A stretch of 64,000 bases of DNA, from the NCBI RefSeq assembly GCF_034190915.1, contig NW_026947484.1:184382982-184446981 (forward strand), given 5' to 3'. This stretch comes from Cavia porcellus. Its lineage: Eukaryota > Chordata > Mammalia > Rodentia > Caviidae. The position numbers and the translations under genes were made by a program. The notes under the pieces were generated by a model that saw nothing but the letters and a program-made list of their open reading frames with translations, was not told the origin of the DNA and did no database searches. Below, in pieces: positions 1 through 13,428 of the stretch. Position 1 is the first letter of the stretch. The number at the start of each line of letters is the position of its first letter.

Positions 1-1355
1 AATGTATGATTAATAAGACTATCATGAATTTTCTTAGAAAGTAAGAGTAGAGTTTTCAATGGCCAATTTGGCTGTCCAAAATTTGTGTTGGAAGTTGTGA
101 TATTTAGGACTCAGAAGTGGGAAGATAGTAATATTTATTTGACGTCTTACTTTATCTTATTTTCACAAATATTGTCATTCACACTTAAGTAGTGGATATA
201 CAAATAAATTAAAGATAATTTTCAATCCCCAGATGCATTCCTAATGATGACTTCATGTTATGTAAATTATTGCCAAGGACTCCAATATAGTTTCCTTGAA
301 AATATCCACTGTTACAAACATCTTCTCAACTTTTCTTCAATCAAATTTCAATTCATTCTCAAATAATTTTCTGACATAAAATTTTATCATTTTCTTCATT
401 TATTGATTCTTGCATTATTTTATACAACAGACTTTTACTCTTGTGAACTTGAAGATATCTTTCAAACATTGGTGAAAATATGTCTTTTCTCTTTTATGAA
501 ATAGTTGAAATTATTTCGTTTACATAGACTATAAGTAAATTTGTATCCATATGGCTAATTTTTAAAAACCCAATAGTGACTTAATAATTATTAGTACTGA
601 CATTTAAATTGTGCCAATTAAAAAGTTAATTTTCTCTTACTTAGAAGCCAGTTTCATGAAAAAAAAAAATTATTGTTTTGCTTCAGCAAGTCATTTGAAT
701 TATAAAGTTGGAGCTAGATTTGGTACATTAATGCAAATATACCTTTGAGATTGAAAGCATGTTTTAAACAACATGTAGTATTTTCTAGAGCAATTAAGAA
801 TTTACAGAAAATTCAAGGGGTTACTGTTTGATCTAGCACATCTACCACTAACCCCAATAACATTAACCCAAATGGAAAATGGAAAATTGTTATCGTTGAT
901 GAATAATTTGATATATTGTTGTTATCAGTGATCTATAATTTACATTCAAGTTTAATCTTAGTTTGGCACACTCCTATAGGGTTTTTTTTCAAATGCACCA
1001 CTTATTATCTATCACGATGGTATATAAAATATCACTAGTACTGTATTTATCTCATTCATAACATTTTGACTTTTTAAAAAATTTCTCCTTGTCTGTTCTG
1101 TAGAACCTAGTCAAAAGGACAAATGAGGCATCACATTCACACATCCTCTCTTCCTTTATTTCAGAGCTCTGGAAAAGAAAAGAGAGCATCTACTATTTTA
1201 TTGAAATGTAGCTTCTTCCTGCCATGCTTGAACTCTCAGAACAGAGTAATTTTAAGAAAATCCTTCATTATGTGCCTTTCCATAAATAGACTTATTTTGG
1301 AAACACCATGAAGTGGCTCTGAGCAGCATTTAAAATTAACTAATTGGCTTTATAT
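1..1355. other. AT-rich intergenic sequence, no feature recognised
   Basis: I see only AT-rich unique-looking sequence with short A and T runs. No coding frame, SINE core or LINE motif could be recognised; the short frame near 1123-1311 has no recognisable protein signature. Confidence 0.5.
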
Positions 1356-1870
1356 GTTTATCTGTGAGTCTGTCCTAGGCCTTGACCTCTTGCCTAGTGA
1401 AGGGAACTGACTCATAGTAAGTGAACCTCTATGAACCACTGGTCCTGGCTGAGGTGTATAGTGGCCTGTGAGGTCAGAAATACCTCAAAGGACAAGATAA
1501 GGCCACAGCTGTAGATACCTTGGCTCCAACACTAATTAAGTACATAGAGACTGCAGCTAAAAGAATCTCACTCCTGCAGTCATACTCCTACCATAAATGT
1601 CATACCAGAGACAAGATAGTTCTCCAAAATTGGCATAATTTACTACTTGGAGAAGTCTTTGAAATGAGTCCCAAGGTCCTGTTTATTTCCCACACTTTTC
1701 TAAGTTTCCCCACCCTTTGTTTTGGACCTAATAAATATGGGCGGTCCAGAGTTAATCTTTGTCTTAGCCTTCAGAGTCTCAAGCTCAGCAGAAGGGTTCT
1801 GATCCTCCTGAAATCATACCACTTGTCTCATTTTATTTAAGTCTTCACCATACACTCATTTGTGAGATTG
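1356..1870 (+). mobile_element. Possible ERV LTR (unclassified)
   Basis: This block is richer in GC than its flanks and is laid out like a retroviral LTR. There is a TATA-like AATAAATATGG near 1729 after a C-rich stretch, followed by a downstream 'GTCTTAGCCTTCAGAGTC' type leader and a C/T-rich tail. I could not define TG/CA ends or a target-site duplication, so the borders are approximate. It could be another kind of repeat. Confidence 0.33.
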
Positions 1871-2637
1871 GAGATCTAAGTCAGGACCCAATAAGCTTAT
1901 TCCACAGGACACCAGAATTGTACAACATGCTGCATAATTTCCCCTGACCTCAAATTTTTGGAAAGAGCTACATTGGGCCATGTCTATATCAATAAAGAAA
2001 AAAATGTTCACAACTTTGCCAGTTTTCCTTTTGGCACAATAATTCTTTAACAAAAACCAAACATTAAACCTCAGGGACATATATTTAGTAATAACCCTTT
2101 TAGAACCTTAAAATCTAGACTGAACTCTACTGACAAATTTTGACTATGTAATATCTCTCTTTCTCTTCTTTTCCCCCATGGAGCTACTTACTAGTTTATG
2201 TGTTTCTCATAAAAAGACATTAAAAATTTCAAGTATTTAAGCAGAAATAGAAGATTTGTGTTCAAGTCTATTTTTTGTATGCCAGTATCCCATTCATTAA
2301 AGCAAGCAATGAACATTCCCTGTGGGATGGAACTACAAATTTTGTGAAAAAATAATATAGGTACATAAAGAGATGAGGAAATAAAGATAACAATGCATAC
2401 TTAAAAGCATGCTTGTAGTCTACCAGCATCTGGCAGAAAAAGCATACCTCAAAGACTGGGTTATATATAAATAAACATAAGGTTTATAATGTAAATCAAA
2501 GTGTGTGTGGAATTCAGTCTGGATACATTTTCCAGTTATGACTGTAACATGTAGAAATGCTTCATCCAACACTGACAAATTTGCTTAACTGTCCACCTTT
2601 ATTTGCTTCCTATTGAGTGAAGATATAAATGAAAGAA

Positions 2638-2638
<1 letters not shown>
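1871..2638. other. Intergenic, nothing recognised
   Basis: AT-rich sequence without a recognisable repeat core or coding signature, ending at a GA microsatellite. Confidence 0.45.

Positions 2639-2639
<1 letters not shown>

Positions 2640-2686
<47 letters not shown>
2640..2686. repeat. (GA)n microsatellite
   Basis: An uninterrupted AG/GA dinucleotide run of about 46 bases. It produces an artificial Arg-Glu repeat frame that is not a gene. Confidence 0.97.
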
Positions 2687-2689
<3 letters not shown>

Positions 2690-2799
2690 AACAGCTTCCA
2701 TAATGGTAATAAAAACTTTGACTCTATGGCTTAATTTTTGTGACACATCTTTTTTACACTTTGTGGGAGCAATAGATACATATATAATTTCTATCCATC

Positions 2800-4085
2800 A
2801 TTTTTGAACCTTTCTTTTCCTTTTGTGTACTCCCTTTGTCTACCCTTCCTTGATTCTCTTCTGCACACTCCAGGTCATTTGTCACCATATTTCTTATAAT
2901 CTTTCCTTTATTTTACTGTTTATTTACATGTTTACTCATGTATGAGAAAATCCATTCAATATTTAGTTTTCTGTTTATGGCTTATTTTATTTAACATTAT
3001 GATCTCAAAATTTATCTGCTTTCCAAAATTCATGATGTGTATATATACCGCATTTTCTTCATTGGCTAATCCAGTTATGGGCATCTAGGCTGTATTCTGA
3101 GATTGACTATCATGAATTGTGCTTCTATAAACGTGTGTGTGTGTGTATGTGTGTGTGTGTATGTGTTTCACTCTAGTATAATGACTGTCTTTTTATGAAA
3201 AAACTAAGAAGGATAGTTAAATCAAAAGCAATTCCTAGTTTTAGTTTTCAAGGAATCTTTGTACTGATTTCCAGAGTGGCTGTACCTCTTCTTTAAATAA
3301 GTGTGTATTCAGTTGAGTTGCTCTTCGTTTAATTAAAGTTTTTGTTCTGGGGTTTTAATCCTTTTGAGACTGTTATATACTAATGATTTCTGTCCTCTAT
3401 TGGAAGGCTAACTGGCAATTTCTTACCATTCTGTAGATTGTTGTTTTGTTTATTTGGCAGTACAAAAGATTTTGATAGTAATTTCATTCATTGCATATTG
3501 CTATTATTTCTTAAAATTTTGGCAGCTTTTTCAGAAAATCCTTGCCAGTGAAATCAAATACTTTGCCTATTATATCTTCTAGAAATTTGAAAAATTCTGT
3601 TTATATCTATCTTTAATCCATTTTTATTTAATTTCCAGATAGAGTGAAAGATGTGGGTTTAGATGTGTTCTTCTGCACTTGGATAATTTCTTTGGGGCAA
3701 AAAGTTTGTCTTTTCTCCAGGTATGTTTTTGGTTCATTGGTCAAAGATCAGATGACTGAAGGCATATGGTGTTGTTTCTGTGTCTTCTATTATATACCTT
3801 TATGCTATGTGTCTGTTTTTGTGCCAGTACCATGGTGTTTTTATCTTTTTTATTTTAGCTTCATAATATGATATGTAATTTGGGATTGTAACATCTCCTA
3901 CTTTGCTCTTTTTGCTTTAAATTTATGATTATTTTTTCTAGTTCTGTGAAGAATGTTGTTGGTATAATAGAAGTTTCATATTTTGGCAATATGACTATTT
4001 TAATTCTATTGACTATGTTAATGAATAATCTTATCCCCTTGCATAAAGTGGTCCAAGTGATACAAAAACTCATTTTTACTAAAAA
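2800..4085 (-). mobile_element. Old L1, 3' half of ORF2 and 3' end, minus strand
   Basis: Read on the minus strand, this follows the conserved order of a mammalian L1 3' half. Plus-strand landmarks are the antisense of the terminal ORF2 region ('GGGCATCTAGGCTGTATTC' near 3078, 'GTGCTTCTATAAACGTG' near 3119), then 'CCAGAGTGGCTGTAC' near 3272 and 'TTTGTGCCAGTACCATG' near 3818. Many substitutions and indels remove all long frames. The copy ends inside ORF2 at about 4085, so it is 5' truncated. A short GT-rich tract (3131-3168) lies inside. Confidence 0.85.
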
Positions 4086-4431
4086 CTAGTTTTCATTTTC
4101 TCTGAAACAGAACATGTATTCTAAACCCAATCAAGTCTTAAAGATATAATTTTTGAAAAGAAATAAATATTTATTTAATACAGAGCTACATGATATTCTT
4201 TAATTTCTTGACAACTTAAAAATACCCTGGCACATCCTGGTGACAATCTCCAACTTGGTAAATTAGACAGTTTGAGAATCTGTGAAGCCAATATTTTTCA
4301 ATAGCAACAAAATAAATAAAACTTACAGGAGTGTCAGTACTTATTTCTGTGTAAATTTAGCAAAATCACATGTTGAAAACATCCCTAGTACTCTATCTGT
4401 GGCCAGATAATCAAAAGTTTAATTCCATGCA

Positions 4432-4479
<48 letters not shown>

Positions 4480-5579
4480 GATATGGTAGATATAGCATTT
4501 CTTAAAGGTGTTCAATATAAGTTTTCCCTCATTAACGTCAAAATATATAGAAAAAGAAAGTCTATTGCTGGCTGAACTGAAAATTGTCAATACAATTATA
4601 CAATTAATGGTTAAATATCAGAATTAGGGTTTTATTTCTTATAAGCTACTTAAAATTATTGGAATATATTTTAAGGTTAAGTAACTCATTAAATTTTTTT
4701 CTGCTTTCACTTCATTGAGTTATAAAGTAATTCAGCCATTCATTGATAACTTGTTTCATCAAGATGCCGCCAACTGAATCTAGTATTTTCAGTTGGCAAT
4801 ATAGTTATAAAGTTTACAGGTAAATTTGGGGAGATGCTTTTAGTTTTATATTTTTGCCTGAGCAATTCAAGTTTCATAGTATAAATTCCATTTTCATTTT
4901 AGGATCCTTTTAACTAAAACACTCAGCAGGAAAAAATAACTTTTACAACATGGACACAATAAAGGTGTGCCTGTAGCTTTGTTAACCTCTTGCTTTTATG
5001 GTAAAAGACCCGAACACAAGAAGTTCTAAAGCTTTTGTGACCTACAAACATTGACAATAAAAAACAAAATCAAAGTTTTATGAAGCATTCATATATTTTC
5101 ATTGACACTTTCTGCCAAAGTCAGACCTGCTGTAAGTGTAAATAAAGGAATCCATCTTAAGGCAAACCTGCATTCCCTTTGCTTCTATTTAAGGAAAACT
5201 TATAGGATTCATACCTGACAGTAATAATTTTAATTTGTTACCTCAGTGTGTAATGATAAATTATTACTTGCTTTATGATGCAAACTCACTTGTTTGCAAT
5301 GAAATCATAGGTCAATAATTTTAACTAAAATTGTTTTTATGATGATTTTAAAGAAGAATAGAAAAATCAGATATAAATATCTCATATTTTCATTGGCATT
5401 GGAACTTATGGGTACCAAAATTATTAATGTAATAATTGTTTATTTCTCTATTCTCATTTCTTAAAAGTTATATGTTGATTTTATCAGTCAGACAAATCAG
5501 ATTTGAATTCTGGCCTAACAGTTTCCTGGAGATGCACTTTTAGGTGGGGTATTTAACATTTGGGGAAGTCATTAAGCCT
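4086..5579. other. Intergenic, with a (TA)n tract only
   Basis: AT-rich sequence in which I recognise only the TA microsatellite at 4434-4475. No coding or repeat signature was identified. Confidence 0.45.
4434..4475. repeat. (TA)n microsatellite
   Basis: A pure AT/TA dinucleotide run of about 42 bases. Confidence 0.97.
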
Positions 5580-5980
5580 GGGATATGAGTTAAGTGTGTC
5601 TCCAAAGGTCTAAGTGCAAGATTCTGGTCTTCAAGGTGAAAGTGTTTAGGACATGCAATCTTTCAGAGGCAGGTCGTACTGCAGGGTAGCTAGGGTGTTA
5701 TCACTCCTGGAGAGAGTGAATGTAGTTTTCACATGAGTAAAAACAACAAGATTGGTCCCCATGTCCCTCTTGCTTCCTGCCTTACCATGTGTCACGAACA
5801 CCTACCATGAAGGCATGCACCAGGCTGTTATGTATCTAGAAGTCCTTGAGTAGAGACTGGACTGACATGGCCACCCAATCTCGGATTTTCAGACTAACAA
5901 GCTGTGAGCTGAAAACTGTTTCTTTATAAAGTTTCTCACCTTATGTATTATGTTATCTCAACAGAAAGAGACTCAGAATT
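5580..5980 (+). mobile_element. MLT1/MST-type MaLR LTR, plus strand
   Basis: The block follows the usual MLT1/MST LTR order: 'AAGTGTGTCTCCAAAGG' near the 5' end, a mid-region with 'GGGTGTTATCACTCCTGG', a segment resembling 'TTGCTTCCTGCCTTACCATGTG', then 'GCTGTGAGCTGAAAACTG', 'TCTTTATAAAGTTTCTCACC' and an end like 'TATTATGTTATCTCAACAGA'. The polyadenylation signal usual before the tail is degraded. It is an old copy; ends are approximate and I found no convincing TSD. Confidence 0.75.
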
Positions 5981-6029
5981 CAGTCTTCTCTCATTTAAGT
6001 TGGAAAAATTCTGTTACACTCTTTACATT

Positions 6030-6210
6030 AATTAATAGCATTATATATATATAACACATATATATGGACATATACATGTATATACATTACATACATTTGC
6101 ATTTGCATGTATGTACATATACACATGTATATATATATTGCTTACATATGCATATATTGATCGTATTATACATATAATATATATAATTATATATATATAT
6201 AGGACATATA
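6030..6210. repeat. AT/CATA low-complexity tract
   Basis: Alternating TATA, CATA and ACAT motifs run for about 180 bases, an expanded and decayed TA-rich simple repeat. It generates Tyr/Ile-rich pseudo-frames on both strands. Confidence 0.9.
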
Positions 6211-7610
6211 ATGATACATATAGAGACAGATATGCAAATCTATCTATAAGTTTTATGTATTTTAAATGGTTTTTAAATAGTATTGGATACATGAGAAACA
6301 CCTAACAAGGTCTCTCTGACTCTTATGAAATGTTATAACACATAATATGGTTCATATAAAGATTTAAGTTAATGCAATGTTCAGTATTACTAACTGTATT
6401 TATTACATCTTACCCCACTAGAGTGATCTGAATCTAGTTTTTTATTTTATGAATACACAGTACTCTCTTGGTTCCTTGTATTTTGCACCTTTGTTGTTTC
6501 TTTGACTATTTTTTTCTGCTTTCTTTCTCTGTGCCTTTACTTGCTGTATTGTTAATAACACATATCCAATGTTCTGTAATTTATAATTTTTCTTAACCAA
6601 AATATTTATGGTGTTTTTCCTAATATCAGCTGTTAAAGTAACTAATACAGATGTTTTAAATGTCCTCTGTTGGTGGTGACCCTCCTTAGACAATCAGTTT
6701 ACTGAGGGAATAGGTTATGGTATGTTCATCTGTTTATCTCCTTAAAGAACTAGAATGCTGTATTCTGATGAATAATAGATAGATTCCTTATATGTATTTG
6801 TTTTTTTAAAATTAACAATATCTTTGTCAAATGTAGTTGGTATTCTAAATTTGTTCCTGTATCAAATAGTTGTCTTCAAAGCTTATTAGAACTAATGGGA
6901 TGCTAAAAGGAAAGCTTGAACTCTGACCCTACATTTCAAGCCTCGTTTCATGGTATCTATTTAATGGTATATGAGGAAGTAATTTGACCGAGTATCAGAG
7001 TAAGAGCATATCAAGCTATCTTGTCTTGTACATTCCCCTGAAAGGAAAAGACACTTTATATTCCCTTTAAAACAGGATGATTTTCTCACTTCTGTGAAAT
7101 TATGTAAGTTATCTAATATATACAATTTAAATAGTTCAAGCACAATTTCTTTTCAGGCTGAAAATGCAGTACTGTGATGATCTGTGAAAAGTTCTACTGA
7201 TACTCTTTACTGATATTTTGAACAATATAATCTATATAATTTGTAACAAATATTATGTCTTATCAATTTTAAGTATTATTATTATTGTTATGATACATCT
7301 AACTTTAGATCACATAAACCTTCATCACAGTTTAAAATAAATCTGCCATAAATCTCAAAAATATTTTACATTAGTAACTGTAAATTAATTCCTCATGCCT
7401 TTATGTCTTTGCACAAGTATAAGCACAACCTGTTGCAAACTATTAATTTTCAGATATTTTCTCATATCTTTATGTATTTTTATTTTTACACACTAACAAA
7501 ATTTAAAATACTAACAATTTCTTCTGTATTCAAAGTTCAGGTTTCATTTTTCATTCATAAGTTATTTACAGCAAATTTCAATGGGCATATTTGTCTTTCC
7601 CTAATAAAAG
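6211..7610. other. Intergenic, nothing recognised
   Basis: AT-rich sequence with no recognised repeat family, no coding pattern and no clear regulatory signature. Confidence 0.45.
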
Positions 7611-10423
7611 TGATTAGGACTTCTGGGGAGATAGCAGAATGATGAACAGCAGAGACATGGCCTCTCCAACATCTGGAATGCAGGTGCTGGAATATAGCAA
7701 GTAGAAGAGAAGGAGGAACCAAATGGATCCTCAGTACCCAGGAAGGATCAGAATAAGAATTAGAGTCAGTGAGATGAGCAAAGAGAGGGACCACAGTGCA
7801 GAGGAAGGAGGTAGCAATCCATACTTTCATCCTGAGTTCCAGCTGGTGGTGTGGGAGGGGGCAGCTCTTACCCACAGTGGTACAGTATCTTTTGGTGGTC
7901 TTAAGTCTCTGCAGAGAAATGCGTCAGTGGAATGGAGCAGGAGATGTGGACTGCAGAGGCTGGTGAGTTATTTGGGTTCAGACCCTTCCCCAGGAGAAAG
8001 TGATTACTCAGTAGTCATTTAGGAAAGGGTCTAAGGGAATTCAGCAGTCAGAGCACTTTCAGGTTGTCTCCAGCTAGTGACTGTTAGGGAAAGCTATAAC
8101 TGACTCAGAGGCAGCAGGAGGTTAGAGACCCTGCAGGAGTTAGTTGGAGAGTTGTGGGCAGGAAAATGAAGGGCCCAGCCTCACAGCCAGAAATCAGATG
8201 CCTTCAGTGGAAACAAAGGCCACAGTTTGCCGGGATTGACCACCACCACCATAATTGTACTGCTGTCTTGCTGGATGGATCTGGGCCCTGTCTGCTCCCT
8301 CAGTCAACTAGTAACAGAGAGGGATGCATAGAATTGGACATTATTTTCCTGTCTTTCTTCTTATCTTTGCTGTTCATTTATTTTCCTACTTTTCCCTCTT
8401 TTTCTTGATTGCTCTTGTTTTTATCCAAGTGAGAAAATTGTTTCTGGATTTTTGCTTGATTTTGGTTTTGATCCATTCTTGCTTCTGTTTCTTCCTTCTT
8501 TTTTTCCTTCCATTTTCTTCATCAGTTTCCAAAGCTTGCGTTATCTTCCATTATCAAATAGCCTCCCTCCAGTCCTTTTCTCTTCATCTGTTCCTCTATT
8601 TTTCCCCAAACCCCTTTTAAAGTCACCATATTGAGGAAGAAATTACTGTGGAAAATCTTTTGATATGCACAATTTTAGTTTTGATTTTATAAATACAAAT
8701 CCTGTTCATATGATTAACAGTGTAAGTTAATAGCATAGTTTAGCGTGTTTGGTGCTGCTGTAGTTATTGATTGTACTGCTTTAGCCAAGGGGACACAATA
8801 GTTCTAAGCAGTTGTTCTTCCTTGTATGCCAAGAAAGAGATTACCTGAAGGTCAGAAACAATACTATAGGTTAGTGCCAAAGAACCAGGAGCTAGGACAA
8901 TAGACAATAGTTTCTCATCCACAATACATAAAAGAGGTAGGAACTTGCAGGGGACTCAAAACCCCAAACCCAGCTAAACCTAGAAGACACCCCTGAAATG
9001 TAGGTATTTTATAAGGGCTCTCAACAATAGCAATAAAGATACCTACCATAAACAATTAACATGCATCAAGAGAGAAATTAAAGTAGAAAAATAGAAAATG
9101 AGATGCCACAGAAACAAGATGCTACCCAAGACTTCCAAAGACAAAACCAATTCAAAAGTCACCAAAATGTACTCTTTACAGTAACATGAGAAGTAAGAAA
9201 CACAAGATAGATAACTTCACTGCTGATCTCTGTTCATCAAACAGAACAATTTGTGCTTTCATTGTTTGATTTTTTGATCATTTTTAATGCTTAAATCTTG
9301 TAACCCAAACAATTGCTTCTAAGATAGCAATATGCAGTATATTAACTCATTTTAAATTGCTGATATTTTTTGAAATTCTGTTTCATTTCTATCATTTTTC
9401 CATATGGTCTTTTAAAATAAAAAAAAATTAAAAACAGAAAAAATACAAGCAGAAGTAACTTCTCAGATAATTTCAGAGATGAAACCTAACAAAGTGAATC
9501 CACTAGGCAAGGCAAGTAATTAAACAGAGGAAAAAGAATACGAACTAGGAACAGGAAAATAACATGACAAGGAGAAATCAATGCATATCAGTTAAAACTA
9601 CCAATGAAAAATTTCTCAATTGACCCATAAAAAGAAGCAGATTGGTAGAATGGATTAAGAAGCTGCATATAAGAAACATGTTTAACTAAAAAATGAAATT
9701 CATGGACTGAGAATCAACTAATAGAAAATAAAACTCCATGAGAAAAGAACCCAGGAAAAAGTAAAGGTGGTATTCTATTTCCAGACAAGGTGGATACAAG
9801 TCAAGGTTTATTAAGATCAACAAAGAAAGTTATCACATCCTTGAAAAAACAACAATCCAAGAGCAAGAGATAAAATCACAAACATATATGCACCAAATTT
9901 CTGTGCACATATCTATATAAAGCAATTATTAATGGATATGAAAAATCAAATAAACACTTGTACAATTAAAATTGTGAACCACAATACCCTACTGTCATAA
10001 ATAAACACAAAACTACACACTACCTACTTTGAGAACTGTATTCTAATAAGATGGAAAATATAGAAGAAATGGACAGATTCATAAATACATAGGAATGTAT
10101 ATGAATTCCCAAAATTAAATTATGAAAATATAAAGATTCTAAATAACCCAATACCAGTCAATGAAACTGAAGATGTGGTTAAAAACCAACAAATAAAAGC
10201 CTATGCAATTTAGATATCTAATGCCATTGCTGCTCAAACTCTTTAATGAAATTCAAGGGAAGCAAAACTCTCAAACTCATTCCTGGAAGCCAACATTACC
10301 CTGATACCAAAGCCAGAAAAGGATTCAACCAAAAAAGAGAACTACAGAGCAGCTTTCAAATAAACATAGACATGATAATCCTGCAAATGGAATGCAGCAA
10401 ATCATCAAGATTATACACCACGG

Positions 10424-10504
10424 GTTCGTGGATATACAGTGGCCAGAACCGGCCTGGCAAGAATGAGGTCCTGAGTTCAATTCCTGGTAAAAGAAAACAA
10501 ATAA
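10424..10504 (+). mobile_element. ID-like tRNA-derived SINE
   Basis: The core 'GGCCTGGCAAGAATGAGGTC' is followed by a pol III B-box-like 'GAGTTCAATTC' at 10473-10483 and a short A-rich tail. The 5' part (A box) is degraded. It lies where the surrounding L1 ORF2 has lost some sequence. Confidence 0.75.
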
Positions 10505-12293
10505 AGTATGTACCACAGCCAAGTAAAAGCCATCTATGACAAAGCAACATGCAACATCATACTAAATGGTTAAAAACTGAAAACTTTTGCCTTAAAATCA
10601 GGAAAGACAGGCATGTCTTTCTCTCATCACTCTTATTCAAGATAGACCACTCTTATTCAAGAAAACACTAACTAGAGCAATTAGACAAAAGAAAGCAATA
10701 AAAGAAATAAGGATCAGAGAGGAACAAGTTACAGCATTATTATTGATGGATAACATGATACTGTACATAAAAGGCCTCCAAAACTCAACCAAATGACTTC
10801 TAGATTTAATAACTCAACTCAGTTCCGTAGTTAGACCCAAACTCAACATTCAAAATTGAGTAGCATTCCTGTACACAACTAACAACCTCACTAAGATAAA
10901 CTAAGGAAACCTCACCTTTGACAACAACATCCAAAAAAAGAAAAAGAAAAAGAAATACTTATCAACCTAATGATGAAAATAAATAAATTTACATTGAGAA
11001 CTACAGTACTCTGATAAAGGAGATTGAAGAGGATGTCAGAAAATGAAAAGATAGCCCTTGTTCTTGAGTAGAAAGAAAAACAGTAAAAATGGCTATGCTG
11101 CCCAAATTAAAACTTATTTAATGCAATCCTTATCAAAATACCAATAGCATATCTCAAACAATTGGAGAAAACAATCCAAAACTCATCTGGAACCAGAGTC
11201 ATCTAGAAGAGCAAAAGCAGTTCTAGGCAGAAAAGGTAGGGGGCATCTCAATCCCTGACTTGATACTTTGCTATAGAATTTCAATGACATGAACAGCATG
11301 GTTCTGGAAAAGAAACAGAATAAATGATAAATGAAACAGACTAGACAGTGCAGAAGCAAATCTAAACACACTTAGTCATCTTCTATTTGACAAAGGATCA
11401 GAGCTTTGAAAAGCTTTTTTGGAAGAAGGAGAGCCTCTTTAATAAATAGTACTAGAAAAACTGGCTTTACACATGGCAAAAACTAAAACTAGACTCATAT
11501 GTATCACATTACACTGAACTAAAATGAAAGTGGTTCAAAGATTAAATATTAAAACAGAAACACTAAATTCACTGAAAGAAACTGGTGAAACACTTGAAGA
11601 CACTGGTATAAGCAAAGACTGCAAACAAAACCAAAGTCACTCAGGAAATACCACCAAGAATCAACAGCTAGGACCTCATCTTACTAAGCTTTCACATTGC
11701 AAAATAAAACACCAACAACAGGGTGATTAGAAAACCCACATACTGAGAAAAAAATTGCTAACTGTTCGTCAGATAAAGGACTAATACCTAGAAAATGTAA
11801 AAAACTCAAAAAACAGTGCGATCCACCACATTTAAAGATCCTATCCAAAAAATGGTCATCTGGAATGAACAGTCACTTCTCAGATGAAGAAATAGTAATG
11901 GCAAAAATATTTGAATCACTCACATTGGAGAGATTTAATTAAAACAACAGTGAGAGTCTCATGCTGGAAACAATAGATACTATCAAGAAATCAACCAATA
12001 TCAAATGCTGACAGGGCTGTGGAGTAAAAGGAACAACTTTTCCACTATTGAAGGGAGTGTAGACAGGTGCAACCATTGTGAAAATCAACCTAGATATTAT
12101 TCAAAAACTAAAACTAAAGATTATGTTTTACCCAAATGTTCCCCTTCTTGGTATCTTCCCAAAAGAATTAAAAGCATCCTACCAGGAAGATATATGAACA
12201 CCCATGTTTAAAACAGCTCAATTTGTAACAGCTAAATATTGAAAACAATCCAACTGCTCATCAACTGATGGATGGGTAAATAAGATGGTTTTT

Positions 12294-12378
12294 GGAGCCA
12301 GGGATATAGCTCTGTGGTGTAAGCACCTACCTGGCATGTACAAGGTTGTGAGTTCAGTCCCTGGTATAAAAATTATTT
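12294..12378 (+). mobile_element. ID-like tRNA-derived SINE
   Basis: An A-box-like 'GGATATAGCTCTGTGGTG' is followed by 'CACCTACCTGGCATG', a B-box-like 'GAGTTCAGTCCCTGG' and a short A-rich tail. It interrupts the 3' end of the host L1. Confidence 0.88.
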
Positions 12379-12480
12379 TATGCATTATAGTTCTACTCTG
12401 CCTTAGAGATATACTCAAAACATTTCTAGGTAAATGAGTGCACCCTTAGGCCATACTCTTAAGTAAAATAAATTGGACAC

Positions 12481-13320
12481 ATACACCAATGTTTGATCTA
12501 ACCAAATAGATGATTCTGGTTTTGTTTCAGATATCTCTCTGCCATAGCCTCTTCATTCATCTTCAATATGGAACAAGGCAAACGTCTGTCAACTTGATTC
12601 TTCAATTCTTTATTTTCAAAAGTAATTTTATCACTTCCTATATCCAACGTTCCAGTGCTTTCTTTCCTTCTTAATTTTGGATGATTTATTCACACACAAT
12701 TTCTGAAAAATATGTTCCATGGGTACACTTGCTAAATCACTTTCTATTTTCAGTATTCATTAGCTTTTATGTGTTATCTTTCCTGAATGAATGCTGAGTT
12801 TACATAAGAAGTTCACGTTTAGAAGGAAAATTCATCTTTCAGACTTTATTAAGTTTTAGTTTTATTACTTGAATTCCCCTTCAATCTCAATGAGATATTT
12901 CCAACATTTTATGAACTTTTCATGAAGTCTAAGGTAGATCTTTTTATATCATGTTTGAATTTCTAAAGAGTGAAGCTTTTCTAAAAACCTACTTCCAATA
13001 ATGAAATGGTATTTAACCATGTTTATAAGATTATTTCAGTAAATACTCCAATGAAAATCAAGCTGTGCCTAACAGCATATATTTTAATTAACTTATAAAT
13101 TATCTTTGTTTCTTTGTTCTCCAACCCCTTTATCTCTTACTCTCTGTCAGCTCTCTTCAAGATAAGTGAATGTCTTATATTAAAAATGGAGTGCAAAACT
13201 GAAAAATATTTATATGTGAAAAGATTATGAAACTGAAATTTAGTATTTGCAAGTCATACTGTTGTCCTTCCACTACTCTAGTAAATAGCTACAATATTTA
13301 ACTTATAAAACTAAAAGTTT
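12481..13320. other. Intergenic, nothing recognised
   Basis: AT-rich sequence; no repeat core or coding signature recognised. Confidence 0.45.
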
Positions 13321-13428
13321 TGGAGCCAAGGATATTGCTGAGTGACATGAGTGCCTGCCTGACAAGCACAAAGTCCTGAGTTTGATTCTCAGTATCATAA
13401 AATAAAATTAAAAATAAAATAAATAAAA
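13321..13428 (+). mobile_element. ID-like SINE with AAATA tail
   Basis: The copy reads GGAGCCAAGGATATTGCTG, then GCCTGCCTGACAAGCAC, then a B-box-like GAGTTTGATTC and an (AAAAT)n-type tail of about 35 bases. It directly abuts an antisense MaLR LTR fragment. Confidence 0.88.

Larger units (their letters stand above)
7612..12480 (+). mobile_element. Decayed near-full-length L1, plus strand
   Basis: The 5' end, 'TTCTGGGGAGATAGCAGAATG', resembles the start of a mammalian L1 5'UTR and is followed by a GC-richer leader to about 8.3 kb and a long pyrimidine-rich stretch to about 8.6 kb. An ORF1-like start may lie near 9100 (M-P-Q-K-Q). ORF2 endonuclease-like sequence is visible from about 9600 ('AGATTGGTAGAATGGATTA'), and reverse-transcriptase-region sequence from about 10,200. 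The C-terminal part ('CAAATGCTGACAGGGCTGTGG', near 12,002) precedes a degraded 3' end near 12.4 kb. There are many stops, frameshifts and internal deletions. Two ID-like SINEs sit inside it. It is an old, dead copy; borders are approximate. Confidence 0.75.

Noticed and set aside
2613..2807. Arg-Glu repeat protein frame
   Set aside because: It is produced by the (GA)n microsatellite.
10424..10504. Functional tRNA genes at SINE positions
   Set aside because: The tRNA-like cores have B-box sequence but lack intact cloverleaf arms and carry A-rich tails, so they are SINEs.
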